14,047 nucleotides of DNA from Bacillota bacterium (GTDB lineage Bacteria; Bacillota; Clostridia; Christensenellales; SZUA-584): the NCBI GenBank assembly GCA_023415915.1, contig JAEZIZ010000116.1, positions 1-14,047 of the forward strand, in the 5' to 3' direction. The position numbers and the translations under genes are program-made. Of the stretch, positions 1 through 6,253 are shown piece by piece (the stretch's first letter is position 1; each line of letters starts with the position of its first letter). The notes below the pieces were generated by a model, which saw nothing but the letters and a program-made list of their open reading frames with translations, searched no databases and was not told the origin of the DNA.

Positions 1-149
1 CCAAAGTTCTTAGAGCTCCTTTGATTGATTGGGCGTACGCGAAAAATTATATCATCATTCATTATGCCTAACAAGTTTATTTAAAATTCGGTATAAAAGT
101 TTATACACACCCCATCCAGTCTTACGATTTGCTGGGAACCCCGTTATAT
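1..149. other. Non-coding flank with operator-like palindrome and hairpin repeat
   Basis: No credible gene is seen here. The stretch lies beyond the terminator of the glycan operon. It holds a perfect 7-bp inverted repeat at 91-106 (GTATAAA, AG spacer, TTTATAC) and copy A of a dispersed hairpin repeat at 108-144. The rest is AT-rich. An open frame on the minus strand crosses the terminator and the 3' end of the flippase-like gene and has no family resemblance. Confidence 0.6.
108..144 (-). repeat. Dispersed GNRA-loop hairpin repeat, copy A
   Basis: Read on the minus strand, arms at 137-126 and 121-110 enclose the tetraloop GTAA. The unit is flanked by ACGGGG on its 5' side and TG on its 3' side, like copy B at 4943-4979. 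This copy is the most decayed, with three mismatches in the 12-bp stem, but the T-A pair two positions from the loop replaces a T-G or C-G pair in the other copies. It lies just downstream of the operon terminator at 150-174. There is no U-tract after it, so it is not an ordinary terminator. A REP-like element is inferred; its function is unknown. Confidence 0.65.
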
Positions 150-174
150 AAAAAGCCGCAAAAAGCGGCTTTTT
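150..174 (-). terminator. Rho-independent terminator of the GT4-glf-flippase operon
   Basis: A perfect 10-bp inverted repeat (AAAAAGCCGC / GCGGCTTTTT, 5-nt loop) starts 11 bp past the stop of the flippase-like gene. On the minus strand the stem runs into TTTTTAT, which is the classic terminator form. The A/T arms make it symmetric, so it could also work on the plus strand. Confidence 0.88.
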
Positions 175-184
175 GATTGGTAGT

Positions 185-1234
185 TTATTTATTCGCGCCA
201 TCAAGTCCGGCTTGCTTTTTGGCCATTCGTATGGAAAATACCTCGTCAAGCACGACCGTCAGGCTCCCGACTATAAGCATCAAGTAATATGTCAGGAACC
301 TCCATATAAGCATGCCGACAATCGTCGCGGCGCCGAAGAACGGACCGAAGAACAACATGAAACCGCCTTCCGAAGCGCCGGCAGCTCCCGGCAGCGGAAA
401 GAACGATACCGCAAGGAACAGGAACGACTCCATTATAAATATGTCGACAACGGTATGCTGGGAAAAACCAAAAGACAAATATATCAGATACGGTATAACA
501 AACAAAAACGCAAGATTAACTATGGAAATCAGATACGACCCGAGCGCTCGCAGTTTGTATCGCGATATATACGACGCCGCGGTATGATAATCGTCTATTG
601 TCTTTTCAAAGTTCTCCAGCGCACGGTCCTTATTTTTTATAATCTTTATCCTGCTGCAAAGGCGTATAAGCCAGCCGCCCACTTTAAGTACAAGCTTCTT
701 GTTAACAATTGTAAGTATTATGAAAAACACCGCCGTAAGATTCAACGCAAAACCAAGCAATGCCAGCCAGAACGCTTCGTTGTTGTTGATGTAATATTCT
801 GCGCCCCGTATGAGCATACCGATGATATAAATAGTGCACAGCGAAAGCTCGAACACTACAAACTTGATGCAAACTATGCAGGTAGACGTGCCCACCGGCA
901 CTTTATTGCGGCGCATGTATACGACCTGCATAGGCTGCCCGCCCGTCGAAGATGGCGTAAGAGCGCAGTAATACAGGCCTATTATGCCTACCTTGACAGA
1001 CTGCAGAAAAGGCTCTCTTTTATACATGTAGCCGGTAATATCATGAAGCAGCCAGGCGTCGGTTAGCCAATAAAGCAATAGCGCACCAACGCACGCGACA
1101 GCCCACCAAACATTAAAATTCTTAAGGGCCTCGCCTATATCGCTAAGGTTCGTACCGAATATCAATATCCCTGCTATTACCAGTACAGTCACGCCTATAT
1201 ATATGATACTGAACAGAGATCTTTTTTTCTTCAT
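185..1234 (-). CDS. Flippase-like membrane protein (LPG synthase TM / YbhN-AglD type)
   Basis: A 349-residue polytopic protein with about eight hydrophobic segments. It resembles the lysylphosphatidylglycerol synthase transmembrane (MprF N-terminal / YbhN / AglD) family, including a Gly/Pro-rich FFPLPGAAGASEGG stretch near residue 280 that is typical of that family. It lacks the catalytic aminoacyl-transferase domain of full MprF, so it is more likely a lipid or glycolipid translocation partner than an LPG synthase. The ATG at 1234 is chosen because GGAGGG stands 3-4 nt upstream; a TTG at 1294 would add 20 residues but has no such site. It is the last gene of the operon, 63 bp after glf and just before the terminator. 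The family call is firm; the substrate is inferred from the neighbouring glycosyltransferase and Glf. Confidence 0.85.
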   Translation of the reverse strand: MKKKRSLFSIIYIGVTVLVIAGILIFGTNLSDIGEALKNFNVWWAVACVGALLLYWLTDAWLLHDITGYMYKREPFLQSVKVGIIGLYYCALTPSSTGGQPMQVVYMRRNKVPVGTSTCIVCIKFVVFELSLCTIYIIGMLIRGAEYYINNNEAFWLALLGFALNLTAVFFIILTIVNKKLVLKVGGWLIRLCSRIKIIKNKDRALENFEKTIDDYHTAASYISRYKLRALGSYLISIVNLAFLFVIPYLIYLSFGFSQHTVVDIFIMESFLFLAVSFFPLPGAAGASEGGFMLFFGPFFGAATIVGMLIWRFLTYYLMLIVGSLTVVLDEVFSIRMAKKQAGLDGANK

Positions 1235-1297
1235 CGACCCTCCGAAATAAATACTGTGAAAGATAATACCAAATATTCCGCCATAAAGCAACAATAA

Positions 1298-2386
1298 CTA
1301 TTTTATCATTTCATTAAAGAGGCGCAGCGCTTCCCCCGCCGCAACGTCCATGTTGCAGTACCTGTATGTCGCGAGTCGCCCCAAAAACAACGTGTTGCTT
1401 TCTTTCTCGGCTCTTTGCCTGTACTCTTCATATAATTTCCGTTGCTCGGCCGCAGGCACAGGATAGCATGGTTCCCCCTCCCAGGACGGGTATTCCATGG
1501 AAACGGTCGTCTTTGGATGTTTTTGGCCGGTCAGTTTTTTATATTCGGTTATCCTCGTAAAGTCGTAATCGTTGGGATAATTTACGACGGCGGCGTCCTG
1601 AAAGCTTTCGGTATCCTTCGTCTCGTAAACAAAGTTTATGCTTCTATATTTAAGCGATCCTAAGTCGCAGCCGTAAAACTCGTCCACCGTGCCTGTGTAG
1701 ATTAGCTTGTCGTATTTGATATCGCCGATAACTTCTCTGTAATCCGTATTAAGAAGTATCTTTATACGGCTGCTGTTCGTCATATTCTCGAACATACGCG
1801 TGTATCCATAAGAAGGCATGCCCTGATACGGATCGGTAAAATAACGCTCGTCAATTGAAAAGCGCACGGGCACCCTCGATATGACTGACGGGTCGAGCTG
1901 CGACGCGTCCATATCCCATTGTTTTTTCGTGTAGTTCTTGAAGAACTTCTCGTAAATGTATGTTCCCGCTTTGCTTATTACGACGTCTTCGCTTGTTTTT
2001 ATCTCCCTTGGCTCCGCCACGCTTTCGAGATACCCTTGAACCTCGCTCGTCGAAAGGTTTAAGTTGCACAGCATGTTTATAGTGCGCGCGCATATGGGCA
2101 TCGGCAGATACGCTCCGTCCACAAACGCCAGCACGCGATGCTGATAAAGATTCCATTTTGTGAATTGCGAGAGATAATCGAATACTTCTTTTTGCTGCGT
2201 ATGGAAAATATGAGGCCCGTATTTGTGTATTAAAATTCCGTCGTCGTTATAAAGATCATAACAGTTTCCGCCGATATGCGAACGTTTTTCTATTACGAGC
2301 ACTCGCTCCTTCAGTACGTTCGCTATCCTTTCGGCTACAGTCAGGCCCGAGATGCCAGCCCCGACCACTACATATTTAAAATACAA
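1298..2386 (-). CDS. glf: UDP-galactopyranose mutase
   Basis: This flavoenzyme interconverts UDP-galactopyranose and UDP-galactofuranose, the donor for galactofuranose in surface glycans. At 362 residues it has the usual bacterial Glf length. Visible signatures are the FAD dinucleotide fold GAGISG near residues 9-14, EKRSHIGGNCYD, the active-site KYGPHIFHT stretch, the RYFTDPYQGMPSYGY substrate region and the C-terminal GRLATYRYCNMD. The start is TTG at 2386, with GAGGG about 8 nt upstream; no ATG lies ahead of the FAD motif, so the TTG is well supported. It begins 15 bp after the GT4 stop, which indicates co-transcription. Galactofuranose in this organism's envelope is a reasonable inference; the acceptor is unknown. 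Confidence 0.95.
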   Translation of the reverse strand: MYFKYVVVGAGISGLTVAERIANVLKERVLVIEKRSHIGGNCYDLYNDDGILIHKYGPHIFHTQQKEVFDYLSQFTKWNLYQHRVLAFVDGAYLPMPICARTINMLCNLNLSTSEVQGYLESVAEPREIKTSEDVVISKAGTYIYEKFFKNYTKKQWDMDASQLDPSVISRVPVRFSIDERYFTDPYQGMPSYGYTRMFENMTNSSRIKILLNTDYREVIGDIKYDKLIYTGTVDEFYGCDLGSLKYRSINFVYETKDTESFQDAAVVNYPNDYDFTRITEYKKLTGQKHPKTTVSMEYPSWEGEPCYPVPAAEQRKLYEEYRQRAEKESNTLFLGRLATYRYCNMDVAAGEALRLFNEMIK

Positions 2387-2401
2387 ATTTCTGCCCTCAC
2401 T

Positions 2402-3583
2402 TTATTTTACCTGACGCTTCATTTCGGTTTTCTTTAAGTCTATAAGATAAAGATATCTCTCATACGCGGCGTCGACCGCGTCTTCCCAGCTCTTATATAT
2501 CGTTGCCCGCGCGTTCTCGCCTATATCTTTGGCCATCTGCGGGTCTTTTATTATCGCTGCTGCGACATCGGCCAGAGACTGCGCGTTGTCCTCTATGAGG
2601 AATCCGTTTTTATCCGTTATCCCCTGCGCCGTACTGGAACCCTTTACAAATACCGTCGGGCATCCGCACGCGGCGGCTTCTCTCGGAACAAGGGAGGACG
2701 TATCATAAAGCGAAGGGAACAACAGCGCGTCGCTGCGAAGGTAAAGCTTGGCGATGAATTTTCTGTCTTGTATCTTTCCGGCGAACTTAACGCAATTCTT
2801 AAGCCCGTAGCCCTTTACCATCTGCTCCATTTCAGCGCGCTTGGGCCCGTCGCCCACAAACAGCATATTGAATTTAAGGCCCTGTTCCTTTAATATTTTA
2901 AGCGCTTCTATCACCATCTTAAGGTTCTTCTGCCACGTATGCTGCCCGATGTACATAAACAGCGGCGTACCGGCCTTGAAACCGAACTTTTCATTGATCT
3001 CAGTATCGACCTCGTCAGATTTGTATTTTACTTCGATATCGCTGCCGTTTTCCATTACATACACGTCGCCGCGAAAGCCGTATTCGCGCAGCGTTTCGGC
3101 AGAAGCCGCATTGGGGCACCAGACCTCGTCCGCCGACTCATAAAAAGCGCCGACCTTTGCAAGCATGCTTTCCACGAGCGCGTCGGATTTAAGCACTCCT
3201 TTAAAATCCTCCCTGAATTTTGAATGGAACGTAGCGACAAACGGTATGCCTCTTTTTCTGGCTATTGTGCGCGCGGCAAAGCCGGAACCAAAAGGGCAGT
3301 GAGCGTGCACGATATCGAACGGCACCTGCTTTAATTCCTTCCAGAACACGCCGTCCATCTTGGGCAGCCCGAAGCGGTACTCGCTTCTTACCGGCACTTT
3401 CATCGAAGAATAACGAAGCACCTCAAAGTCATAATTATCCTTTGCCTCAGGGTGCTTGGGCGTTATCACATAGCTCCTGCCGTATTTTTTATTCATCCAA
3501 TAGGCGTAGTTTTTTACTACGTTGGCTACACCGTCTATTATAGGCGGAAAGGACTCGTTAAACTGTCCTATCGTTAATCTCAT
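2402..3583 (-). CDS. GT4-family glycosyltransferase (possible glycolipid synthase)
   Basis: A 393-residue GT-B glycosyltransferase of family GT4. The N-terminal half has the acceptor loop PPIIDGVANVV and HAHCPFGSG; the C-terminal half has YIGQHTWQKN and the EX7E-type donor region around PREAAACGCP. The sequence resembles diacylglycerol glucosyl/galactosyltransferases and related GT4 enzymes that make membrane glycolipids, but the exact sugar and acceptor cannot be read off. ATG at 3583 is preferred over the adjacent TTG at 3586 because GGAGG ends 5 nt upstream of it. It is the first gene of the operon with glf and the flippase-like protein and has its own promoter at 3627-3654. The protein is probably cytoplasmic and membrane-associated. 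Confidence 0.9.
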   Translation of the reverse strand: MRLTIGQFNESFPPIIDGVANVVKNYAYWMNKKYGRSYVITPKHPEAKDNYDFEVLRYSSMKVPVRSEYRFGLPKMDGVFWKELKQVPFDIVHAHCPFGSGFAARTIARKRGIPFVATFHSKFREDFKGVLKSDALVESMLAKVGAFYESADEVWCPNAASAETLREYGFRGDVYVMENGSDIEVKYKSDEVDTEINEKFGFKAGTPLFMYIGQHTWQKNLKMVIEALKILKEQGLKFNMLFVGDGPKRAEMEQMVKGYGLKNCVKFAGKIQDRKFIAKLYLRSDALLFPSLYDTSSLVPREAAACGCPTVFVKGSSTAQGITDKNGFLIEDNAQSLADVAAAIIKDPQMAKDIGENARATIYKSWEDAVDAAYERYLYLIDLKKTEMKRQVK

Positions 3584-3626
3584 CAAAACCTCCGTCGGCG
3601 CTGTATCCCGCAGTGCCCGAGAATAT

Positions 3627-3654
3627 ATTATAACAAATTACGGCTATTTTTCAA
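3627..3654 (-). promoter_or_regulatory. Predicted housekeeping promoter of the GT4-glf-flippase operon
   Basis: On the minus strand TTGAAA (3654-3649, 5/6 to TTGACA) is followed by a 16-nt spacer and a perfect TATAAT (3632-3627). The start would fall near 3620, about 37 nt ahead of the GT4 ATG. An inverted repeat at 3676-3695 lies just upstream and could bind a regulator. Confidence 0.75.
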
Positions 3655-3868
3655 ATCAAATCTGCTGTGCATATCAAAGCACGGTTACTTGCTTTTTGCG
3701 TGTTTTTATCTCGTCAAAATGAGCATTAAACCAGCGCGAGCAAAGCAGCAATATTGATAGCTGTATTATTCGTCATGTTCTGTATGGAAATACCGGATGC
3801 GCAGGCCTTGTTTTTAAACCCCGCGAAACATCACTGCCCGCCGGTAGGCCGATATTAGACACGTCAAT

Positions 3869-3897
3869 AAGCCCCATGCTTTTTAAGCATGGCGCTT
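3869..3897 (-). terminator. Hairpin after divIVA, possible terminator
   Basis: A 13-bp inverted repeat with one mismatch (AAGCCCCATGCTT / AAGCATGGCGCTT, 3-nt loop) begins 17 bp past the divIVA stop. The stem is strong, but on the minus strand it is followed by ATTGACG rather than a U-tract, so it is an imperfect intrinsic terminator. It may instead protect the mRNA 3' end. Confidence 0.45.
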
Positions 3898-3913
3898 ATA
3901 TATAGCTTTAAGT

Positions 3914-4792
3914 TTATTCGATTACGTCGTCAATAAGCGACTCAAGCTTTTGCTTTTCCTTAGGGTCCTTAAACGATACTCCCGGATCATCCTTGTCTTC
4001 GTCGCTGCCATAAAGCCACGAATAGTCGTCATACTTGGGTTTGAAACCTGAAGATTTCAGCTTTTCCTTCAGTTTTTTTGTGTCCTTTGGAGTATCGTCG
4101 TAACTTTCCTGAAGTATGTCTCCGCCGCTGTTCTCTATCTCGCTCAGCGCCTTGTTGATCTCGGAAAACTCCATCAATCTCTCGGGTTTTATTTCTTCCG
4201 CTGCCGGTTCTTCCGCTGCTTCAGCCGGGTACTCTTCCGGCACGGCAACGGGCTCTTCGTCCGTTATGCCTCTTAAGCTTTCCGTTATATCCTCGTCGAT
4301 CTTTTCAAGCGCTTTTGCGTTTATGCCGGCGTCCTCTCCGAAATAGCTTTGATAAATCTGCTGGAAAGACGCAGCTTCTCTGTTGATCATCTCGGCAAAG
4401 CTCTTGGCAAACCCACGCGCCGTACTCTTTAAATCTTCGAGCTTTCTCTGCGCTTCCGCAAGCTCCCTTGTGGTCTGTTCAGCCCTGCGCCTTGCGGTGT
4501 TTTCCGCGTTGTCGATAATGAGCTCCGCCTTTCTTGCAGCCTCGCCCATTATACGCTCCGCGCTCTTCTGGGCGGATACCAGCGTATGCATTATCGTCTC
4601 TTCGGTATCTTTTACTCTTTTAGCGCGCTCCATTTCGGCATCTAGCGCCTCTTTTAATGCAGCGTTGTCGTTTTGCAGCGCCTTGAATTCATCGATGATC
4701 TGATCCAGAAACTTGTCGACTTCGTTCTCGTCGTATCCTTTGAAAGATCTCTTGAACGTCTTTTCCAATATATCTTTAACTGTTAATGACAC
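3914..4792 (-). CDS. divIVA: DivIVA-family cell-division/polarity protein
   Basis: The N-terminus, with FKRSFKGYDENEVDKFLD, is the DivIVA lipid-binding signature that recognises curved membrane. A long Ala/Glu/Arg-rich coiled coil follows to about residue 170, then an acidic, Pro/Glu-rich C-terminal tail ending in a Lys/Asp-rich segment. At 292 residues it is longer than B. subtilis DivIVA (about 164), the excess being the tail. GTG at 4792 is chosen: AAAGGGGA stands about 7 nt upstream, while the upstream TTG at 4813 would overlap that site, and the family begins right before the LTVKDI-like segment. It is preceded by a hairpin-rich 261-bp gap after sepF, so it may have its own promoter. It is expected to mark poles or septa. 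Confidence 0.9.
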   Translation of the reverse strand: MSLTVKDILEKTFKRSFKGYDENEVDKFLDQIIDEFKALQNDNAALKEALDAEMERAKRVKDTEETIMHTLVSAQKSAERIMGEAARKAELIIDNAENTARRRAEQTTRELAEAQRKLEDLKSTARGFAKSFAEMINREAASFQQIYQSYFGEDAGINAKALEKIDEDITESLRGITDEEPVAVPEEYPAEAAEEPAAEEIKPERLMEFSEINKALSEIENSGGDILQESYDDTPKDTKKLKEKLKSSGFKPKYDDYSWLYGSDEDKDDPGVSFKDPKEKQKLESLIDDVIE

Positions 4793-4865
4793 GGCAATTC
4801 CCCTTTCAGACAAAAGAATAGACCGGTACAGGTTTAATATCTCCGTACGCGTTTAAGACTATGCG

Positions 4866-4907
4866 CCGTATGCCCCGCCGGAACAAGGCATGCGGTCAAT
4901 ACGGGGC
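4866..4907 (-). promoter_or_regulatory. divIVA leader with two mutually exclusive hairpins
   Basis: In the untranslated stretch before divIVA two pairings compete for the same bases. One joins GCCCCG (4872-4877) with CGGGGC (4902-4907). The other joins CCGTAT (4866-4871) with ATACGG (4899-4904), or ATGCC (4870-4874) with GGCAT (4887-4891). Neither matches a riboswitch known to me. Regulatory use is a guess. Confidence 0.3.
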
Positions 4908-4910
4908 CTC

Positions 4911-4938
4911 ATAATACATAAAGTTTTATAAGCGTAAA
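4911..4938 (-). promoter_or_regulatory. Candidate divIVA promoter
   Basis: On the minus strand TTTACG (4938-4933), a 16-nt spacer and TATTAT (4916-4911) form a moderate match. An alternative is TATAAA at 4928-4923 with TTGTTG supplied by the right arm of repeat B, 17 nt upstream. Either would give divIVA a leader of about 100 nt or more. Confidence 0.35.
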
Positions 4939-4942
4939 CTAC

Positions 4943-4979
4943 CACCCCAACAAGCCTCACGACTTGCTGGGGTCCCCGT
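4943..4979 (-). repeat. Dispersed GNRA-loop hairpin repeat, copy B
   Basis: The best-preserved copy. On the minus strand the arms at 4972-4961 and 4956-4945 form a full 12-bp stem (with G-T wobble pairs) closed by the tetraloop GTGA. The flanks, ACGGGG before and TG after, match copy A. The pairing is better on the minus strand, which is the transcribed strand here, and that suggests an RNA-level structure. Confidence 0.75.
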
Positions 4980-4984
4980 ATTTA

Positions 4985-5014
4985 CACCCCAAAAAGCCTC
5001 ACGGCTTGCTGGGG
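4985..5014 (-). repeat. Dispersed GNRA-loop hairpin repeat, copy C
   Basis: Arms at 5014-5003 and 4998-4987 pair with one mismatch around the same GTGA tetraloop. It is in tandem with copy B, 42 bp apart and in the same orientation. Where B has a T-G pair two positions from the loop, C has C-G. Its 5' flank differs from A and B, so the conserved unit is the hairpin plus the TG on its 3' side. Confidence 0.72.
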
Positions 5015-5030
5015 CCAATATTAAACGTTT

Positions 5031-5047
5031 CCCCCGCGGTTTGGGGG
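5031..5047 (-). repeat. Short GC hairpin directly after sepF
   Basis: CCCCC and GGGGG arms flank a 7-nt loop, 6 bp past the sepF stop. No T-run follows on either strand. It is the first of three consecutive hairpins between sepF and divIVA and may slow polymerase or protect the sepF mRNA end. Confidence 0.45.
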
Positions 5048-5053
5048 CGAAGA

Positions 5054-5521
5054 TCAGTCAAAACGCCTGTACCCTTCTCTGCTGCCCATATGCTCGTTGA
5101 TGTTCTGTGAGATATCGACGTTTGAAGGGGCGACAACGAAAATGCTCCTTGCCACTTTCTTGATATCGCCGCCAAGCGCGTACACAGCGCCGCCGACAAA
5201 ATCAAGTATCCTTTGGCCCAGCTCTATTTCGAGCTCATCGAGATTCATTATAACCGGTTTTCTTGCCTTTAGATTGTCGATAATGCACTCGGCTTCCTCG
5301 TAACTGGACGGCTGGAATACGAGCATGCGCATCTTGTTTGAAGGATTGGGCATGGGAACAACCCTCCCCTGTTTCCTTTTGGAAAGTCTCTGTTCCTGTT
5401 CCTCTTCTTCATACTCGTCTTCGTAGAAATCCTCTTCTTCGTCCATTACCTTTTCATCTTGGTACTCTTCCTCTTCGAGGCCGACTGCATCCAGAATACG
5501 GTTGAAAATACCTCTTGCCAT
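5054..5521 (-). CDS. sepF: SepF, FtsZ-associated cell-division protein
   Basis: At 155 residues it has the normal SepF layout: an N-terminal amphipathic membrane-targeting helix (MARGIFNRILDAVGL), a highly acidic Glu/Asp/Tyr linker (about residues 16-46), and a C-terminal SepF core from about residue 63 with RMLVFQPSSYEEAE, RKPVIMNLDEL and DFVGGAVYALGG. SepF anchors FtsZ to the membrane and bundles it at the septum. The ATG at 5521 has AGGGGG about 9 nt upstream and lies 21 bp after the yggS stop, so it is co-transcribed with yggS and the hlyD-like gene. The acidic linker is unusually dense in Glu, but variable linkers are normal in this family. Confidence 0.94.
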   Translation of the reverse strand: MARGIFNRILDAVGLEEEEYQDEKVMDEEEDFYEDEYEEEEQEQRLSKRKQGRVVPMPNPSNKMRMLVFQPSSYEEAECIIDNLKARKPVIMNLDELEIELGQRILDFVGGAVYALGGDIKKVARSIFVVAPSNVDISQNINEHMGSREGYRRFD

Positions 5522-5542
5522 TGATGTAAACCCCCTAAAAAT

Positions 5543-6226
5543 TTAATTTGACCTCGCTCCAAACACGGCCGTACCAATCCTAACCATATTTGAGCCTTCT
5601 TCAATTGCTGCTTCAAAGTCGTCGGACATGCCCATCGACAGGTATTCAAACGCCGGAAAAGAATCCTTGAATTTGCGGAAGAGCTCATACATCCTCACAA
5701 AGTATCGTCTGTTGTCATCCGCATGCAGCGCCGGTGGCGGTATAGCCATAAGCCCTTTTACGCGGACCCTCCTCAAAACAGACAGCCCTTCCAGCAGTTC
5801 TTCTAAGTCTTCTTCGAAGACGCCTGATTTTGTTGGCTCTTTTGCAATGTTTACTTGCACAAGCGCAGAGAGTGCAGTGTCTCTTTTCTCGCACTGTTTT
5901 TCTATCTCCTGCGCTAAAGAGAGCCTGTCGAGTGAGTGAAGCAAAAATACTCCGTTCAAAATGTACTTGACCTTATTACTCTGCAGCGGCCCTATTATGT
6001 GCCAGTTTACCGAGTTTCCCAATACCTCACGCTTTTTGAGAAACTCCTGGACCCGGTTTTCGCCGAAATCTCTGATGCCGGCCTTTGCGGCCTGTCCAAC
6101 CAAGCTAGCATCCACCGTCTTGCTTACCGCTATCAGTGTAATATCATCCCTGCTTCGCCCTGACTTTTTTGCGCAAACACCAATCCTTTCCTGTATATTC
6201 TTTATGTTAACCTCTATACTTGGCAT
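5543..6226 (-). CDS. YggS/PLPBP-family pyridoxal-phosphate homeostasis protein
   Basis: A 227-residue alanine-racemase-like single-domain protein that binds PLP but has no established catalytic turnover; it controls B6 vitamer and amino-acid balance. The PLP lysine is K36 in LIAVSKTV. Other family marks are FGENRVQEF, WHIIGPLQSNK and the C-terminal SMGMSDDFEAAI and VRIGTAVFG phosphate-binding stretches. The ATG at 6226 is 27 bp after the hlyD-like stop, with AGGT about 10 nt upstream. Its place just before sepF is conserved across Firmicutes, where it is also called ylmE. Confidence 0.94.
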   Translation of the reverse strand: MPSIEVNIKNIQERIGVCAKKSGRSRDDITLIAVSKTVDASLVGQAAKAGIRDFGENRVQEFLKKREVLGNSVNWHIIGPLQSNKVKYILNGVFLLHSLDRLSLAQEIEKQCEKRDTALSALVQVNIAKEPTKSGVFEEDLEELLEGLSVLRRVRVKGLMAIPPPALHADDNRRYFVRMYELFRKFKDSFPAFEYLSMGMSDDFEAAIEEGSNMVRIGTAVFGARSN

Positions 6227-6253
6227 TATATTACGACCTGTGTTAAAAGCAAA

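Larger units (their letters stand above)
3584..3913. other. 330-bp intergenic region, GT4 promoter side to divIVA 3' side
   Basis: It holds the GT4 promoter (3627-3654), an AAAGCA/TGCTTT inverted repeat (3676-3695) about 22 bp upstream of the -35 box, and a long hairpin beyond the divIVA stop (3869-3897). A 34-codon open frame on the minus strand (3726-3830) has orderly hydrophobic codons but no ribosome binding site and no recognisable family. The remainder looks empty. Confidence 0.6.

Noticed and set aside
173..1066. Long plus-strand open frame opposite the flippase-like gene
   Set aside because: It is rich in Arg, Tyr, His and Lys with no family resemblance, and is fully antisense to a well-supported membrane protein gene.
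185..1234. Full MprF lysylphosphatidylglycerol synthase
   Set aside because: Only the membrane part is present; the C-terminal aminoacyl-transferase domain is absent.
3676..3695. AAAGCA/TGCTTT inverted repeat as a plus-strand terminator
   Set aside because: No plus-strand gene ends nearby. It is at best an operator upstream of the GT4 promoter.
4957..5002. Tandem hairpins at the sepF-divIVA gap as a CRISPR array
   Set aside because: There are only two tandem units, the spacing is too short for spacers, and another copy sits alone 4.8 kb away.
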